In this document: positions 1 to 7,451 of the stretch, one piece after another
Position numbering within the stretch: position 1 is the stretch's first letter
Layout of the letters: every line of letters begins with the position of its first letter
DNA from: Candidatus Aphodomonas merdavium
GTDB taxonomy: Bacteria > Bacillota > Clostridia > Christensenellales > Aristaeellaceae
DNA: 18,251 bases
Direction: 5' to 3'
Assembly (NCBI GenBank): GCA_018715585.1
Contig: DVLH01000312.1
Span: 1-18,251, forward strand
Position numbers and translations under genes: made by a program
Notes under the pieces: generated by a model
What the model was told of the DNA's origin: nothing
The model's input: the letters and a program-made list of their open reading frames with translations, nothing else
The model's database searches: none

Positions 1-2
1 CG

Positions 3-128
3 CTTTTGCCGGATGAGATGCAGAAAAAAACGCAAAATCGGTTTTGCCTGCGCATCAACCACAAGATGTACGACGTCAATACAGCTCATCCAGCAGGAGA
101 TAGAGAAAAAATGAAACTTTATTTCTAA
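3..128 (+). CDS. 3' end of an unidentified upstream gene (partial)
   Basis: An open frame enters from the left edge and stops at TAA 126-128, giving 41 residues. It ends with a segment containing NHKMYDVNTAHPAG and the tail EKMKLYF. The composition (mixed charged, aromatic and hydrophobic residues) looks protein-like, but one other forward frame is also open, to a TGA at 109-111, so the frame is not certain. I do not recognise the family. The frame ends about 75 bases before the mraZ promoter, so it would be the last gene of a separate upstream unit. Confidence 0.35.
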   Translation, partial: LLPDEMQKKTQNRFCLRINHKMYDVNTAHPAGDREKMKLYF

Positions 129-133
129 AACGT

Positions 134-154
134 GCAAAAATGAGGCATTTTTGC
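134..154. repeat. A/T-rich inverted repeat downstream of the left-edge gene
   Basis: GCAAAAATG (134-142) and CATTTTTGC (146-154) form a perfect 9-bp inverted repeat around the 3-base loop AGG. It lies just after the possible stop of the left-edge gene and before the mraZ promoter. No T-run follows directly, so it is not a textbook intrinsic terminator. It may be a weak transcript end or a protein site. Confidence 0.35.
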
Positions 155-200
155 GTAATAATTCGACCGTTTTTTCCTGCGGGAATTTCGGTCAAGCCCC

Positions 201-229
201 TTGAAATGGGGAATAAAGTGGTGTATAAA
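201..229 (+). promoter_or_regulatory. Sigma-A-like promoter of the mraZ operon
   Basis: TTGAAA at 201-206 and TATAAA at 224-229 are separated by exactly 17 bases, each one base off the sigma-70/sigma-A consensus hexamer. Transcription would begin near 236, leaving a leader of about 40 bases before the GTG at 277. This rules against the alternative GTG at 238 as the mraZ start, because that codon would sit at the transcript's first bases. It is the only convincing promoter seen ahead of the wall/division genes. Confidence 0.6.
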
Positions 230-264
230 GGAAAGGAGTGGAGGAAAGAGCCCATTATGTGGGG
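207..264 (+). promoter_or_regulatory. Candidate MraZ-box-like repeats over the promoter and leader
   Basis: TGGGG occurs at 207-211 and 260-264, and TGG-containing words at 219-222 and 239-242. AAAGTGG occurs at 215-221 (inside the promoter spacer) and at 274-280 (over the start codon). MraZ proteins are known to bind repeated TGGG-type or AAAGTG-type boxes at their own promoter and to autoregulate. Here the spacing is irregular (12, 20 and 21 bases) rather than the tight phasing known elsewhere, so the assignment is tentative. Confidence 0.3.
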
Positions 265-276
265 GGAGGGAAGAAA

Positions 277-720
277 GTGGCGCATGTCTTTGCCGGAACG
301 TTTTCGCACAGCCTGGACGGCAAAGGGCGTGTGATCATTCCCGCAAGCTTTCGCGAACTGCTGGGCAGCGGTTTTACCGTGGCGCTCAATAGCAGCATCG
401 ACGCGCTGGCACTCTACCCGCAAGCAAAATGGGACGCCGTCAACGAGCAGCTCTCGCGCGTGCGCGATACGGACGACGAGGGCATGGCTTATGTGCGGTA
501 TATCATGGCAAATGCAACGACGGACCTGGACATGGACGCGCAAGGAAGGGTGCTCATTCCAGCCAACCTGCGCGAGGCCGCTGGTATTGGACGGGATTTG
601 ACGTTTGTGGGCATGCGCGACCATATCGAGCTTTGGGATAGCGAAGCGTTTGCCGAAAAAGCGAGACAGGCCCGCGCAAACTTTGCGGCGTTGCGGCGCC
701 ATGTCAACGAAACCTATTAA
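277..720 (+). CDS. mraZ: MraZ, AbrB-fold transcriptional regulator of the dcw cluster
   Basis: MraZ is a DNA-binding protein that forms ring-shaped oligomers and controls its own division/wall operon. The 147-residue product has the two diagnostic half-repeats, DGKGRVIIPASFRE near residues 13-26 and DAQGRVLIPANLRE near 87-100, with the family's usual length. I chose GTG 277 because a G-rich Shine-Dalgarno (GGGAGGG, 264-270) lies six bases upstream and the protein then starts MAHVFAGTFSHSLDGKGR, matching family starts. The in-frame GTG at 238 adds 13 atypical residues and sits at the predicted transcription start. It is the first gene of the operon. The next gene is ftsL-like, 59 bases downstream; the methyltransferase gene rsmH, which normally follows, is not there. 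Confidence 0.93.
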   Translation: MAHVFAGTFSHSLDGKGRVIIPASFRELLGSGFTVALNSSIDALALYPQAKWDAVNEQLSRVRDTDDEGMAYVRYIMANATTDLDMDAQGRVLIPANLREAAGIGRDLTFVGMRDHIELWDSEAFAEKARQARANFAALRRHVNETY

Positions 721-779
721 TGCAGGAAGGGCCACGAGGGCGGTCGGCTTGTTTGAGCCAAGAGGGGAGGGCGTAGACC

Positions 780-1334
780 GTGTCAGAAAACAAGAGGGGA
801 AACTACGCAAAGGTGTACGCTTTCGGCGCAGACAATACGATTGCCCTGGACGGCAACCTAAAAAGCGGCGCCCATTACGGCGCACGGGAAGCGCAGGAGG
901 GGCGCCTTGGCAGCAGATATGCTGCCAAGGCGAGGCTGCGGCTTCCCGTGTGGGTCGTCGTCTTTGGCGTGGCGGCGCTGCTTTTTGCGCTTAGCATGGC
1001 GTATTTAGGGCGGTGCGTGGCCATTTCCAGCACCACGAAACAGATTTACCGTATCCGTGAAGAGCTGGCGCGCGTGACGCAGACGAATGAAGCGCTGGAA
1101 GTACAAATTGCCGAAAAGGCAGACGATATGCGCATTCAGACGATCGCAATCAATTCGCTGGGCATGAAACAGGCGACGGAGGATGTGATCTATACCGTTG
1201 CGCCCGTGGCTGTGGCCTCGAGGGAGGAGAGCGGACAGACGGATACGGCGGAAACGGTCGTGCAAAAAACTTCCGGCACAGGATTGGTGAAGGACGGGTT
1301 TTTTGGACTTCTTTTGCATATGATTGGTTTATAG
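780..1334 (+). CDS. ftsL: FtsL/DivIC-like septum formation protein
   Basis: This is a bitopic membrane protein of 184 residues. A basic and polar cytoplasmic part (1-54) is followed by one hydrophobic helix (about 55-77), then a leucine/glutamate-rich coiled-coil stretch (about 83-115) and a short segment containing AINSLGMKQA (123-133) typical of the FtsL/DivIC group. FtsL-type proteins zip with DivIC and FtsQ/DivIB to recruit and activate the FtsW-class B PBP pair, and the gene lies directly before pbpB as expected. GTG 780 is preceded by GGGGAGG (764-770). The last 45 residues form a low-complexity Thr/Ser/Glu tail ending in a hydrophobic patch, longer than in many FtsL. FtsL versus DivIC identity rests on position, since the family diverges fast. 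Confidence 0.8.
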   Translation: MSENKRGNYAKVYAFGADNTIALDGNLKSGAHYGAREAQEGRLGSRYAAKARLRLPVWVVVFGVAALLFALSMAYLGRCVAISSTTKQIYRIREELARVTQTNEALEVQIAEKADDMRIQTIAINSLGMKQATEDVIYTVAPVAVASREESGQTDTAETVVQKTSGTGLVKDGFFGLLLHMIGL

Positions 1335-1366
1335 CAAAAATATTCCGGCCAAGGAGGGATGTAGGC

Positions 1367-3475
1367 TTGCCCACGCCCGGGATGATTGTACGAAAGCGAT
1401 TGATATGGCTTGCGGCGGTCATCACGGTACTTTTTTTCAGTGTGATTGTGCGCGTAGGCAGGCTTTCAATTGTTGATGCGGAAGAACTCGTCAAGCGCGG
1501 CGAGGCGCAGTGGACGCGTACGGGCGCCGTAACGGCGGAACGCGGCTCCATCCTGGATGCAAACGGCGGCATTCTCGCCCATAACGCGACGGCGTATATC
1601 GTCGCCGTGTCCCCACGTCTTGTGACGGACGGCGAGCGCCTTTGTGACCTGCTCTGCCCGCTTTTGAACCTTGAGCGGGAGGACGTGCTGACGAAGCTGA
1701 AAAACACCGCCTATGCGAGCGTGACGCTCAAACGGCAGGTGACACGCGATGTGGTGGACGCCATTCGGGATCTTGCCGATGAAATGCCGGACGCACTGCG
1801 CGGCGTGACGTTTGAACAGGATAGCGTCCGCTTTTATCCTTCTGGCACATCGCTTTCGCATGTGTTGGGGCTAACAAACATCGACGGGGAAGGGCAGTCG
1901 GGCTTGGAGCGGCAATATGATGCCTATCTTGCCGGAACGCCCGGTAGGATTATTACTGAGGTGGACGCAAAATCGCGCGCGCTTGCCGATGGCAAGAGCG
2001 AGTATGTTCCAGCCACCCCCGGCGCAGACGTTGTGCTGACGGTTAACGGCGCCATTCAGGCCATTGCCGAGCGCGCTATGCGCGAATGCTTGGCAGTCAA
2101 CAACGCCCAGCGCGTTATGGCGCTAGTGATGGAGCCAGACACCGGCAAAATCCTCGCCATGGCCATTCAACCGTCGATGGATCTTAACGACCCACCGCGC
2201 AGTGATTTAACGGCCCTGCAAGATGGCATGCGCATTCAGGCTATCAGCGATGTATATGAACCAGGTTCTACGTTTAAAATCATTACGGCTGCGGCCGCCC
2301 TCAACGAGGGCGTGACCACCCCGGAGGAAGGGTTCTACTGTTCGGGCTCCATTATTGTGGACGGGGATAGGATCCGTTGTTGGAAGAATTCGCACGGGGC
2401 GGAGACAATGCGTGAGGGGCTGATGAACTCGTGCAACCCGGTGTTCACAGAGCTTGCTTTGCGCCTGGGCGTGGAGCGAATGTACCAGTATCTCAGCGCG
2501 TTTGGCCTGGGTACTAAGACGGGCATAGATCTTCCGGGGGAAAGCGCGGGCCTGTTAATCGCTCGCAGGTATGTCAAGAACGTGGATCTGGCACGCATCG
2601 GCTTTGGACAGAGCGTCGCCGTCACGCCGGTGCAGCTGCTCACGGCGGCCTGCGCTGTTATCAACGGCGGCCGGCTCATGCAGCCCTACCTGGTGGAAGA
2701 TATCATCGCTCAGGATGGCACGGTGTTGCAGCATACCGCTCCCAAAGTGGTATCCCAGCCCATCAGCGAGGAGACGAGCGCCACAATGCGCAGCTTGTTA
2801 GAAGCTGTCGTGGCCGAGGGGGGCGGGGCTAACGGCGCGGTATCGGGATACCGCGTGGGCGGCAAAACAGGTACGGCGCAGGTGTATAAGGACGGCAAAG
2901 TGGTGCATGATGTGCATATCGGATCGTTCTTTGGCTTCGCACCGGTGGAAGATCCGCGCTTGGCCGTGCTAGTCATTGTGGATGAAGCGCAGGTGCCCGT
3001 TGACTATGGTAGCACGACGGCTGCACCGTTTGCGGCGCAGATTCTGAGCGAATCGCTCCAGGCGCTTGGCATTGCGCCGACGGAAACGGAAAGTGCGCAA
3101 AACGTCTCCGTGCCGGACGTTGCCGGTATGGCGCTGGAAGATGCGGCAAAAGCGTTGGAAGAAGCCGGCTTGCGCTATGTCACCGACGGTGACTCGCAGC
3201 GTGTGCTGCGCCAGCTCCCCGAGGGCGGGGCGGAAATGGCGGAAGGCTCCATCGTAATGCTGTACGTTTCCGATGAGGACGCGCCGCAGGCACAGGAGTT
3301 TGTGTCCGTGCCGGATGTCAGCGGAATGAGCATTGCTGAGGCGAACCGGTTGCTCTTTGCCCGCAAACTGGTGTTGTCGGTAGAGGGAAGCGGTCTGGCG
3401 CAGTCCCAATCGCCGGCGGCAGGGGCTTTTGTTGCGCCAGGCAGCACAGTTGTGGTACAATTTGCGGCGCGATAG
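1367..3475 (+). CDS. Class B penicillin-binding protein (PBP2B/SpoVD-like) with two PASTA domains
   Basis: Septal D,D-transpeptidase that cross-links peptidoglycan outside the membrane, working with the SEDS glycosyltransferase encoded downstream. The 702-residue protein has one N-terminal membrane helix (about 12-30) and a PBP-dimer region (about 50-220). The transpeptidase domain carries the three active-site motifs S301-TFK, S355-CN and K500-TG. Two PASTA domains beginning VPDVAGM (from about 582) and VPDVSGM (from about 648) end the protein. The start is TTG 1367, chosen because AAGGAGG (1351-1357) lies nine bases upstream; ATG 1382 would be too far from any ribosome site. Two PASTA repeats resemble vegetative PBP2B/PBP2x more than Bacillus SpoVD, which has one, so the sporulation name is not assigned. 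Confidence 0.92.
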   Translation: MPTPGMIVRKRLIWLAAVITVLFFSVIVRVGRLSIVDAEELVKRGEAQWTRTGAVTAERGSILDANGGILAHNATAYIVAVSPRLVTDGERLCDLLCPLLNLEREDVLTKLKNTAYASVTLKRQVTRDVVDAIRDLADEMPDALRGVTFEQDSVRFYPSGTSLSHVLGLTNIDGEGQSGLERQYDAYLAGTPGRIITEVDAKSRALADGKSEYVPATPGADVVLTVNGAIQAIAERAMRECLAVNNAQRVMALVMEPDTGKILAMAIQPSMDLNDPPRSDLTALQDGMRIQAISDVYEPGSTFKIITAAAALNEGVTTPEEGFYCSGSIIVDGDRIRCWKNSHGAETMREGLMNSCNPVFTELALRLGVERMYQYLSAFGLGTKTGIDLPGESAGLLIARRYVKNVDLARIGFGQSVAVTPVQLLTAACAVINGGRLMQPYLVEDIIAQDGTVLQHTAPKVVSQPISEETSATMRSLLEAVVAEGGGANGAVSGYRVGGKTGTAQVYKDGKVVHDVHIGSFFGFAPVEDPRLAVLVIVDEAQVPVDYGSTTAAPFAAQILSESLQALGIAPTETESAQNVSVPDVAGMALEDAAKALEEAGLRYVTDGDSQRVLRQLPEGGAEMAEGSIVMLYVSDEDAPQAQEFVSVPDVSGMSIAEANRLLFARKLVLSVEGSGLAQSQSPAAGAFVAPGSTVVVQFAAR

Positions 3476-3518
3476 CGCGTTGCTGCCCATGAGGGCGGTG
3501 CGGAGAAATACTTTTTTG

Positions 3519-3532
3519 GGCGCGAGAGCGCC
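3519..3532 (+). other. Small GNRA-capped hairpin between pbpB and murE
   Basis: GGCGC (3519-3523) and GCGCC (3528-3532) pair around a GAGA tetraloop, followed only by TTT. It sits in the 77-base gap between the PBP stop and the murE ribosome site (GGGAGG 3541-3546). It is too short to be a convincing terminator. A role in RNA processing or partial attenuation is conceivable, but chance is possible in GC-rich DNA. Confidence 0.3.
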
Positions 3533-3552
3533 TTTGCTTTGGGAGGTACGGA

Positions 3553-5037
3553 ATGAAACTTCGTGAACTTGCGGCGGCTGCCCCGAACCTGATTGGCGTT
3601 TGCGGCGATGTGGATGTTGAAATCCGGTCGCTATGTGCGGATACGCGCAGAACAGCCGACCTTTGCGGCAGCCTGTTTTTTTGCATTTCCGGTGCAAATT
3701 TCGACGGAAATAAATTTGCAAAAAAGGCAGCAGAGGGCGGCGCCGTAGCGTTGGCGGTGGAAAAGTTGCTGCCGGAAGTGGAGCTGCCGCAGGTCCAGGT
3801 ACATAACATCCGCGTAGCAATGGCCTATATCGCCGCGGCGTTTTACGGCAATCCTGCGTCATCGCTGCGCATGTTCGCGGTGACAGGGACGAAGGGAAAG
3901 ACGACAACGACCTATCTAGCAAAAGCTGTGCTGGAAAAGACGGGCCTAAAATGTGGGTTGATCGGCACGATTGGCAACATGATTGGCGATGAGGTGCTCA
4001 AATCCACGCTTACCACGCCCGACCCGCTCGATCTGCACCAGGTGCTGCGTGAGATGGTGGACAGGGGCGTTCAGGCTGTCGTGATGGAAGCGTCTGCCCA
4101 TGCGCTGGACATGCACCGGCTGGACGGCATCGTTTTTGAAGGCGTTGCCTTTACAAACCTTTCCCAGGATCATCTGGATTATTTCCATACAATGGAAAAC
4201 TATGCCGCTGCAAAGAAAAAGCTCTTTTCTCCGTATTATACCAAAAACTGCGCGTTTAACGCTGATGATGTGATGACGCCCTATATGATGGAAGGCGTGA
4301 CACTGCCGCTTGTAACGTTTGGTATCAGCGCCGACTGCGACATTTACGCGCGTGAAATTGAAATCGGAGAGACGGGCGTGTCGTTCCGCATGCGCCTTCG
4401 CGGCGGGCTGGAAACGCGGGTTGATTTAAAAATGACGGGCATGTTCAACGTCTACAACGCGATGACGGCGGCAGCGCTTGGCATGATCGCCGGCGCGACG
4501 ATGGAGCAAATTCGCGACGGGTTGCAGTCTGTCCGCTCCGTGCCGGGACGTGCGGAAATGCTTGATACCGATACGCCTTACAAGGTGATCCTCGATTATT
4601 CCCATGCGCCGGCGGCGCTGGAGAATATTTTGGGCATGGTGCGCGAGTTTGCAAAGAACCGCGTCATTGCGCTCTTTGGCTGCGGTGGCGACCGAGACCA
4701 CGAGAAGCGGCCCATTATGGGCGCGATTGGCGGGCGAATGGCGGATTTCTGCATCCTCACGAGCGATAATGCCCGCAGCGAAGATCCCTATGCAATCCTG
4801 GAAATGGTGGAGGAAGGCATCCGCCCCACGGGTGGGGCGTACTGCGTCATTGAAAACAGGCGCGAAGCCATCCGTAAGGCGCTTACCATGGCACTGCCGG
4901 GCGATGTGATTGTGCTGGCGGGCAAAGGCCATGAGACATACCAGGAGATCAAAGGCGTCAAACGCCCGTTTGACGAAAAGAAAATCGTGACCGAGCTCAT
5001 TGAGGAAATGAAGAGGGAACACACGACGGAGGAATGA
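3553..5037 (+). CDS. murE: MurE, UDP-MurNAc-dipeptide:amino-acid ligase (probably meso-DAP)
   Basis: Cytoplasmic ATP-dependent ligase that adds the third stem amino acid to UDP-MurNAc-L-Ala-D-Glu. The 494-residue length is normal. Visible are the N-terminal substrate domain, the Mur-ligase P-loop TGTKGKTTTT (111-120), and a C-terminal domain with GCGGDRDHEKRPIM and the substrate-selecting tetrapeptide D405-N-A-R408 followed by SEDP. Meso-DAP-adding MurE usually reads DNPR at that place, with the arginine contacting DAP; here proline is alanine but arginine remains, so DAP is the best guess over lysine. The start ATG has GGGAGG six bases upstream. The stop lies three bases before the mraY start, implying coupled translation. 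murF, usually adjacent, is absent. Confidence 0.95.
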   Translation: MKLRELAAAAPNLIGVCGDVDVEIRSLCADTRRTADLCGSLFFCISGANFDGNKFAKKAAEGGAVALAVEKLLPEVELPQVQVHNIRVAMAYIAAAFYGNPASSLRMFAVTGTKGKTTTTYLAKAVLEKTGLKCGLIGTIGNMIGDEVLKSTLTTPDPLDLHQVLREMVDRGVQAVVMEASAHALDMHRLDGIVFEGVAFTNLSQDHLDYFHTMENYAAAKKKLFSPYYTKNCAFNADDVMTPYMMEGVTLPLVTFGISADCDIYAREIEIGETGVSFRMRLRGGLETRVDLKMTGMFNVYNAMTAAALGMIAGATMEQIRDGLQSVRSVPGRAEMLDTDTPYKVILDYSHAPAALENILGMVREFAKNRVIALFGCGGDRDHEKRPIMGAIGGRMADFCILTSDNARSEDPYAILEMVEEGIRPTGGAYCVIENRREAIRKALTMALPGDVIVLAGKGHETYQEIKGVKRPFDEKKIVTELIEEMKREHTTEE

Positions 5038-5040
5038 GCG

Positions 5041-6048
5041 ATGCAAAGGATGGTATGGGCGGTGCTGATCACCTTTGCGGCCTCGCTGGCGTTGGGGCCG
5101 TGGGCGATTCGGGAGCTGCGCAAGCTCAAGGTGGGCCAGAATGTTTATGAGCTCGCGCCGCAGACGCACAAGGCCAAACAGGGTACGCCGACGATGGGCG
5201 GCCTTGTCTTTGCGCTCATCGCACTTGTGGTGGGCTTTGCGCTGCGCGTAGGGGCGTTTTCTTGGCAGACGGATATGGCGTTGGCGCTTGCGGCGTTTGC
5301 GCTGCTCAATCTCCTCATTGGCTTTACGGATGATTTTACGAAACTGCGCATGAAGCATAACCAGGGCCTGACCGAGTGGCAGAAGATCTGCATGCAGATC
5401 GTTGTCGCCGCGCTGTTTTCCGTCTATTGCTATATGCATCCCCAGGTGGGGTCCTCCATCTATATCCCGTTCTTTGGCGTCACCTGGGAGATGGGGCTTT
5501 TCTACGTGCCGGCGATGATGTTTGTGATTATTTGCACCACGAATGGCGCGAATCTGCTCGATGGGTTGGACGGCCTTTGCGGCGGCGTGTCAAGCGTGGG
5601 GATGGCGACGTTTGCGGTGCTGGCACTGCTGTTTGCGGCTGCGGCGCCGGCGGTGGACGAGCAGAACAACCTGCTCAACATGGGGATCCTTTGCGCGGCG
5701 GTGTGCGGCGCGCTGCTGGGCTATCTGCGCTTTAACCTGCATCCGGCACAGGTGATGATGGGCGATACGGGGTCGATGTTCCTTGGCGGTATGTGCGCGG
5801 GCGTGGCGATGCTGCTGCGCCAGCCGCTGCTGATCCTTCTCATCGGCGGTGCGTATGCCGTTTCGCTTCTTTCCGTGCTGATGCAGCGGATCTACTTTAA
5901 AGCGACGCACGGCAAACGGATTTTTAAGATGTCTCCGCTACACCATCATTTTGAAATGTGCGGCGTACCGGAAACGCGCATCGTTTCGCTTTATGTGATC
6001 GCCACAGTGCTGCTGTGCCTTGTGGCGCTGCTGGGCGTGCAGGCATAA
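5041..6048 (+). CDS. mraY: MraY, phospho-MurNAc-pentapeptide transferase
   Basis: Integral membrane enzyme that transfers phospho-MurNAc-pentapeptide from UDP to undecaprenyl phosphate, making lipid I. The 335-residue polytopic protein carries the family hallmarks in order: GTPTMGG (48-54), the aspartate pair D97-D98 in FTDDFTK, NGANLLDGLDGL (168-179), GDTGS with D242 (241-245), and the late cytoplasmic HHHFE (301-305). These aspartates and histidines line the magnesium and uridine site. The gene begins three bases after murE with a GGAGG site inside the murE end, so the two are translationally linked. Its substrate needs MurF, which is not encoded in this window. Confidence 0.96.
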   Translation: MQRMVWAVLITFAASLALGPWAIRELRKLKVGQNVYELAPQTHKAKQGTPTMGGLVFALIALVVGFALRVGAFSWQTDMALALAAFALLNLLIGFTDDFTKLRMKHNQGLTEWQKICMQIVVAALFSVYCYMHPQVGSSIYIPFFGVTWEMGLFYVPAMMFVIICTTNGANLLDGLDGLCGGVSSVGMATFAVLALLFAAAAPAVDEQNNLLNMGILCAAVCGALLGYLRFNLHPAQVMMGDTGSMFLGGMCAGVAMLLRQPLLILLIGGAYAVSLLSVLMQRIYFKATHGKRIFKMSPLHHHFEMCGVPETRIVSLYVIATVLLCLVALLGVQA

Positions 6049-6085
6049 ATGCCAAACGAAACGCAATAGATAACGGGAGGGCAGA

Positions 6086-7435
6086 ATGGACGATAACCTC
6101 AAGCAGAAAAGGGTTCTTGTCGTCGGCATGGCGCGCAGTGGCGTCGCAGCGGCGAAACTCCTATGCGCGCTGGGCGCAACCCCTGTGCTGAGCGATACGA
6201 GGACGGACATTGAAGGCATGGACGAATTGCAGGCGATGGGCTGTTTGCCTCGCCTGGGGGAGGATGCGGCGCAGCTGGTCGCCTCGTGCGATTTTGCCGT
6301 CATCAGCCCGGCCGTGACGTTGAAGGCCCCCGTGGTGACCACGGCCAAGCGCCTCGGGATTCCCGTGCTGGGCGAGTTGGAATTTGCTTTTCGCCACACA
6401 AACGGCACGAAGCTTGCCATCACCGGGACAAATGGTAAGACGACGACCGTGACGCTTGTGAGCGAAATGCTCAAAAATGCGGGTCACAATGCGTTTGTTG
6501 CGGGCAATATCGGTGTGCCGCTTTCGCAGGTGGCGCTGGAGGCGCGGCCGGGCGATACGGTAGTGATCGAGGTTTCCAGCTTCCAGATGGAGACGGCGGA
6601 TCAGTTTCATCCGCATGGCGCAATCCTCACGAATCTGACGCCTGACCATCTCAACCGGCACGGCACCATGGAGGCGTATGGCGCGCTCAAAGCGCGCATG
6701 GTTGCCCGGCAGGATGCACATGATTTTCTGGTGTACAACGCGGACGATGCGTTCTGCTGTGCAACGGCAGAGGCGTCGAACGCGCGCAAGGTGCCCTTCT
6801 CCCGCACGCAGAAACTCAAGGCGGGCGCATATGTATTAGACGGACAGGTGATCGTCTGCGGAAAGGCGCTGTGTGCCGTAGAGGAGATTGGCATTCCAGG
6901 GCCGCATAACCTGGAAAATGCGCTGGCTGCATCGGCCATGGCAGCGGAGAGCGGCGTGCCGCTGCCCGTCATCCGCCATACGCTGCGCACGTTTGCAGGC
7001 GTTGAACACAGGATGGAGCTTGTGCGCACGCTTGACGGTGTGCGCTGGATTAACGACAGCAAGGGGACGAACCCGGAGGCCACCATGCGCGGCGTGGAGG
7101 GGATGACCGTGCCAACGGTGATCATCCTCGGGGGGAGCGAAAAGGATACGCCTTTTGACGTGCTTGCGGAAACCATCGTGTGCAACCCGAACATCCACCA
7201 TGCCGTGCTCATCGGGAAAACGGCCCAAAAGATCGACGAGGCATTGCGCCGCGCGGGTTTTGAGAGCATTTTGCACTGCGGGTACGATTTGAAAAAGGCC
7301 GTTGACGCGAGCAGAAAGCTGGCGGAACCGGGCGGTGCGGTGCTGCTGTCGCCTGCCTGTGCAAGCTTTGATATGTTCCATGACTACGAGGACAGGGGAA
7401 GGGTGTTTAAGCAACTCGTTTTGGAGTTGGAATAA
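6086..7435 (+). CDS. murD: MurD, UDP-MurNAc-L-alanine:D-glutamate ligase
   Basis: Cytoplasmic ATP-dependent ligase that adds D-glutamate to UDP-MurNAc-L-Ala, the step before MurE. The 449-residue length fits. Visible features are an N-terminal Rossmann-like uridine-binding start (VLVVGMARSGVAAAKLL), the P-loop TGTNGKTTT (113-121, K118), the central EVSSFQ and TPDHLNRHG motifs, and the C-terminal-domain entry containing EHRMELV and WINDSKGTNPEAT. ATG 6086 follows GGGAGGG (6074-6080). The order murE-mraY-murD-ftsW matches Firmicutes dcw clusters apart from the missing murF. Confidence 0.95.
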   Translation: MDDNLKQKRVLVVGMARSGVAAAKLLCALGATPVLSDTRTDIEGMDELQAMGCLPRLGEDAAQLVASCDFAVISPAVTLKAPVVTTAKRLGIPVLGELEFAFRHTNGTKLAITGTNGKTTTVTLVSEMLKNAGHNAFVAGNIGVPLSQVALEARPGDTVVIEVSSFQMETADQFHPHGAILTNLTPDHLNRHGTMEAYGALKARMVARQDAHDFLVYNADDAFCCATAEASNARKVPFSRTQKLKAGAYVLDGQVIVCGKALCAVEEIGIPGPHNLENALAASAMAAESGVPLPVIRHTLRTFAGVEHRMELVRTLDGVRWINDSKGTNPEATMRGVEGMTVPTVIILGGSEKDTPFDVLAETIVCNPNIHHAVLIGKTAQKIDEALRRAGFESILHCGYDLKKAVDASRKLAEPGGAVLLSPACASFDMFHDYEDRGRVFKQLVLELE

Positions 7436-7451
7436 AAAATAGGAGAGAACT

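Noticed and set aside
76..885. Minus-strand open frame of 269 codons over the mraZ region
   Set aside because: It runs across the mraZ promoter, mraZ and the ftsL start, and its product has no family features.
2969..3922. Long open frame on the minus strand opposite pbpB/murE (317 codons)
   Set aside because: It spans two clear genes on the other strand, has Arg/His/Pro-rich shadow composition and no recognisable domain or ribosome site.
4426..5439. Minus-strand open frame of 337 codons opposite murE/mraY
   Set aside because: It is antisense to two unmistakable enzymes, with the His/Arg/Gln-rich composition of a reverse-frame artefact in GC-rich DNA.
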